Source: JBAXGE01 sp044344145
GTDB taxonomy: Bacteria; Planctomycetota; Phycisphaerae; WQYP01
Direction of reading: 5' to 3'
DNA: 6,284 bases
Assembly (NCBI GenBank): GCA_044344145.1
Contig: JBIJDM010000178.1
Coordinates: forward strand, 1 to 6,284
A model generated the notes under the pieces. That model had not been told where the DNA came from and ran no database searches. It saw only the letters and a list, made by a program, of their open reading frames with translations. Positions 5,898 through 6,284 of the stretch are shown piece by piece (the first letter of the stretch is position 1; every line of letters starts with the position of its first letter). A program made the position numbers and the translations under genes.

Positions 5898-6284
5898 ATG
5901 GGTCAGCCCAAGGAACATAAGCCATTCGATCTGGCGTTGCCGACCAGCGGGCCGGTGAGTCAGGCTGTGGCCAATGCCATTGAATCCCCCATTGAAAAAA
6001 TCTTGGGACTGACTACGTTAAACCGAATCTATGACCGGGTGATGCTGGATAAGTCCACCGATACCTTCTGGGCCAAGGCCCTGCGCGGGATCGGGGTAAA
6101 GACCCGCACCCAGCCGGGCGATATCGAAAAGATTCCCACCACCGGCCCCCTGCTGGTGATTGCCAATCATCCCTACGGCGGGATTGACGGCATGATTCTA
6201 GCCGCCCTGCTGCTCGCCATTCGTCCGGATGTAAAGGTCATGGGCAATTTCCTGCTCAACCGTATTCCCGATGTGCAGCAGGAT
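5898..6284 (+). CDS. Lysophospholipid acyltransferase-like (PlsC superfamily) protein, N-terminal part
   Basis: The frame is open to the right edge, showing 129 residues. The key signature is LLVIANHPYGGIDGM (85-99), a version of the HxxxxxD acyltransferase motif I with H91 and D97; the form NHPxGGxDG is common in the hemolysin/ornithine-lipid-type branch of the superfamily. It is followed by VKVMGNFLLNRIPDV (112-126), matching the segment normally found about 20 residues after motif I. The N-terminal part (IESPIEKILGLTTLNRIYDRV, in shorter pieces 28-48) is the helical lead-in seen in this branch. Such enzymes move acyl chains onto lipids at the inner membrane; the exact acceptor cannot be told from this fragment. 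The ATG at 5898 is preferred, as GAGG (5885-5888) is 9 bases upstream; the in-frame ATG at 5889 abuts that site. The catalytic motifs II-IV lie beyond the window. Confidence 0.82.
   Translation, partial: MGQPKEHKPFDLALPTSGPVSQAVANAIESPIEKILGLTTLNRIYDRVMLDKSTDTFWAKALRGIGVKTRTQPGDIEKIPTTGPLLVIANHPYGGIDGMILAALLLAIRPDVKVMGNFLLNRIPDVQQD

Noticed and set aside
1..6284. CRISPR array, tRNA, rRNA, insertion sequence or phage integration traces
   Set aside because: No regularly spaced repeats, transposase-like frames, target-site duplications or recognisable RNA genes were seen on either strand.

Overview
This window most likely comes from the chromosome of a planctomycete. It is moderately GC-rich, has no mobile or phage genes, and is dense with housekeeping-type genes. 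The strongest taxonomic clue is the gene at 1773-2711, a soluble protein with TPR-like repeats followed by two copies of the RNA polymerase alpha C-terminal domain, an architecture I associate with Planctomycetes. The family assignment within the phylum is not resolvable from the sequence.

The left and middle of the window are read on the minus strand. From upstream to downstream they hold a thioredoxin-fold DUF255 (YyaL/SPATA20-type) protein (5079 down to 3118), the TPR/tandem alpha-CTD protein (2711-1773), a SpoIID/LytB-type lipoprotein (1731-517), and the first 146 codons of a glucuronate isomerase-like amidohydrolase-fold protein (438 to the window edge). A hairpin near 2808-2829 separates the DUF255 gene from the next two, which are only 41 bases apart and look co-transcribed. 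A perfect 10-bp inverted repeat lies just upstream of the ribosome binding site of the isomerase-like gene.

The right side is read on the plus strand. A 127-base divergent intergenic region (5080-5206) carries a perfect TATAAT box and leads into a complete peptide deformylase (5207-5743). After a 154-base gap comes the N-terminal part of a glycerolipid-type acyltransferase (5898 to the window edge).

The most notable observation is at the end of the DUF255 gene. Its reading frame stops at 3118, but another frame, open from 3185 to the stop at 2838, encodes what looks like a DsbD N-terminal-type domain. That frame has no ATG or good start of its own, and a single +1 shift near 3180 would join the two into one protein of about 746 residues. 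This is a real frameshift, a sequence error, or, less likely, recoding.

Functionally the genes cover the cell envelope (SpoIID-type peptidoglycan enzyme, acyltransferase), protein maturation (deformylase, thioredoxin-fold protein), probable transcription-linked regulation (alpha-CTD protein) and sugar-acid metabolism. I see no defence system, CRISPR array, tRNA, rRNA or insertion sequence.
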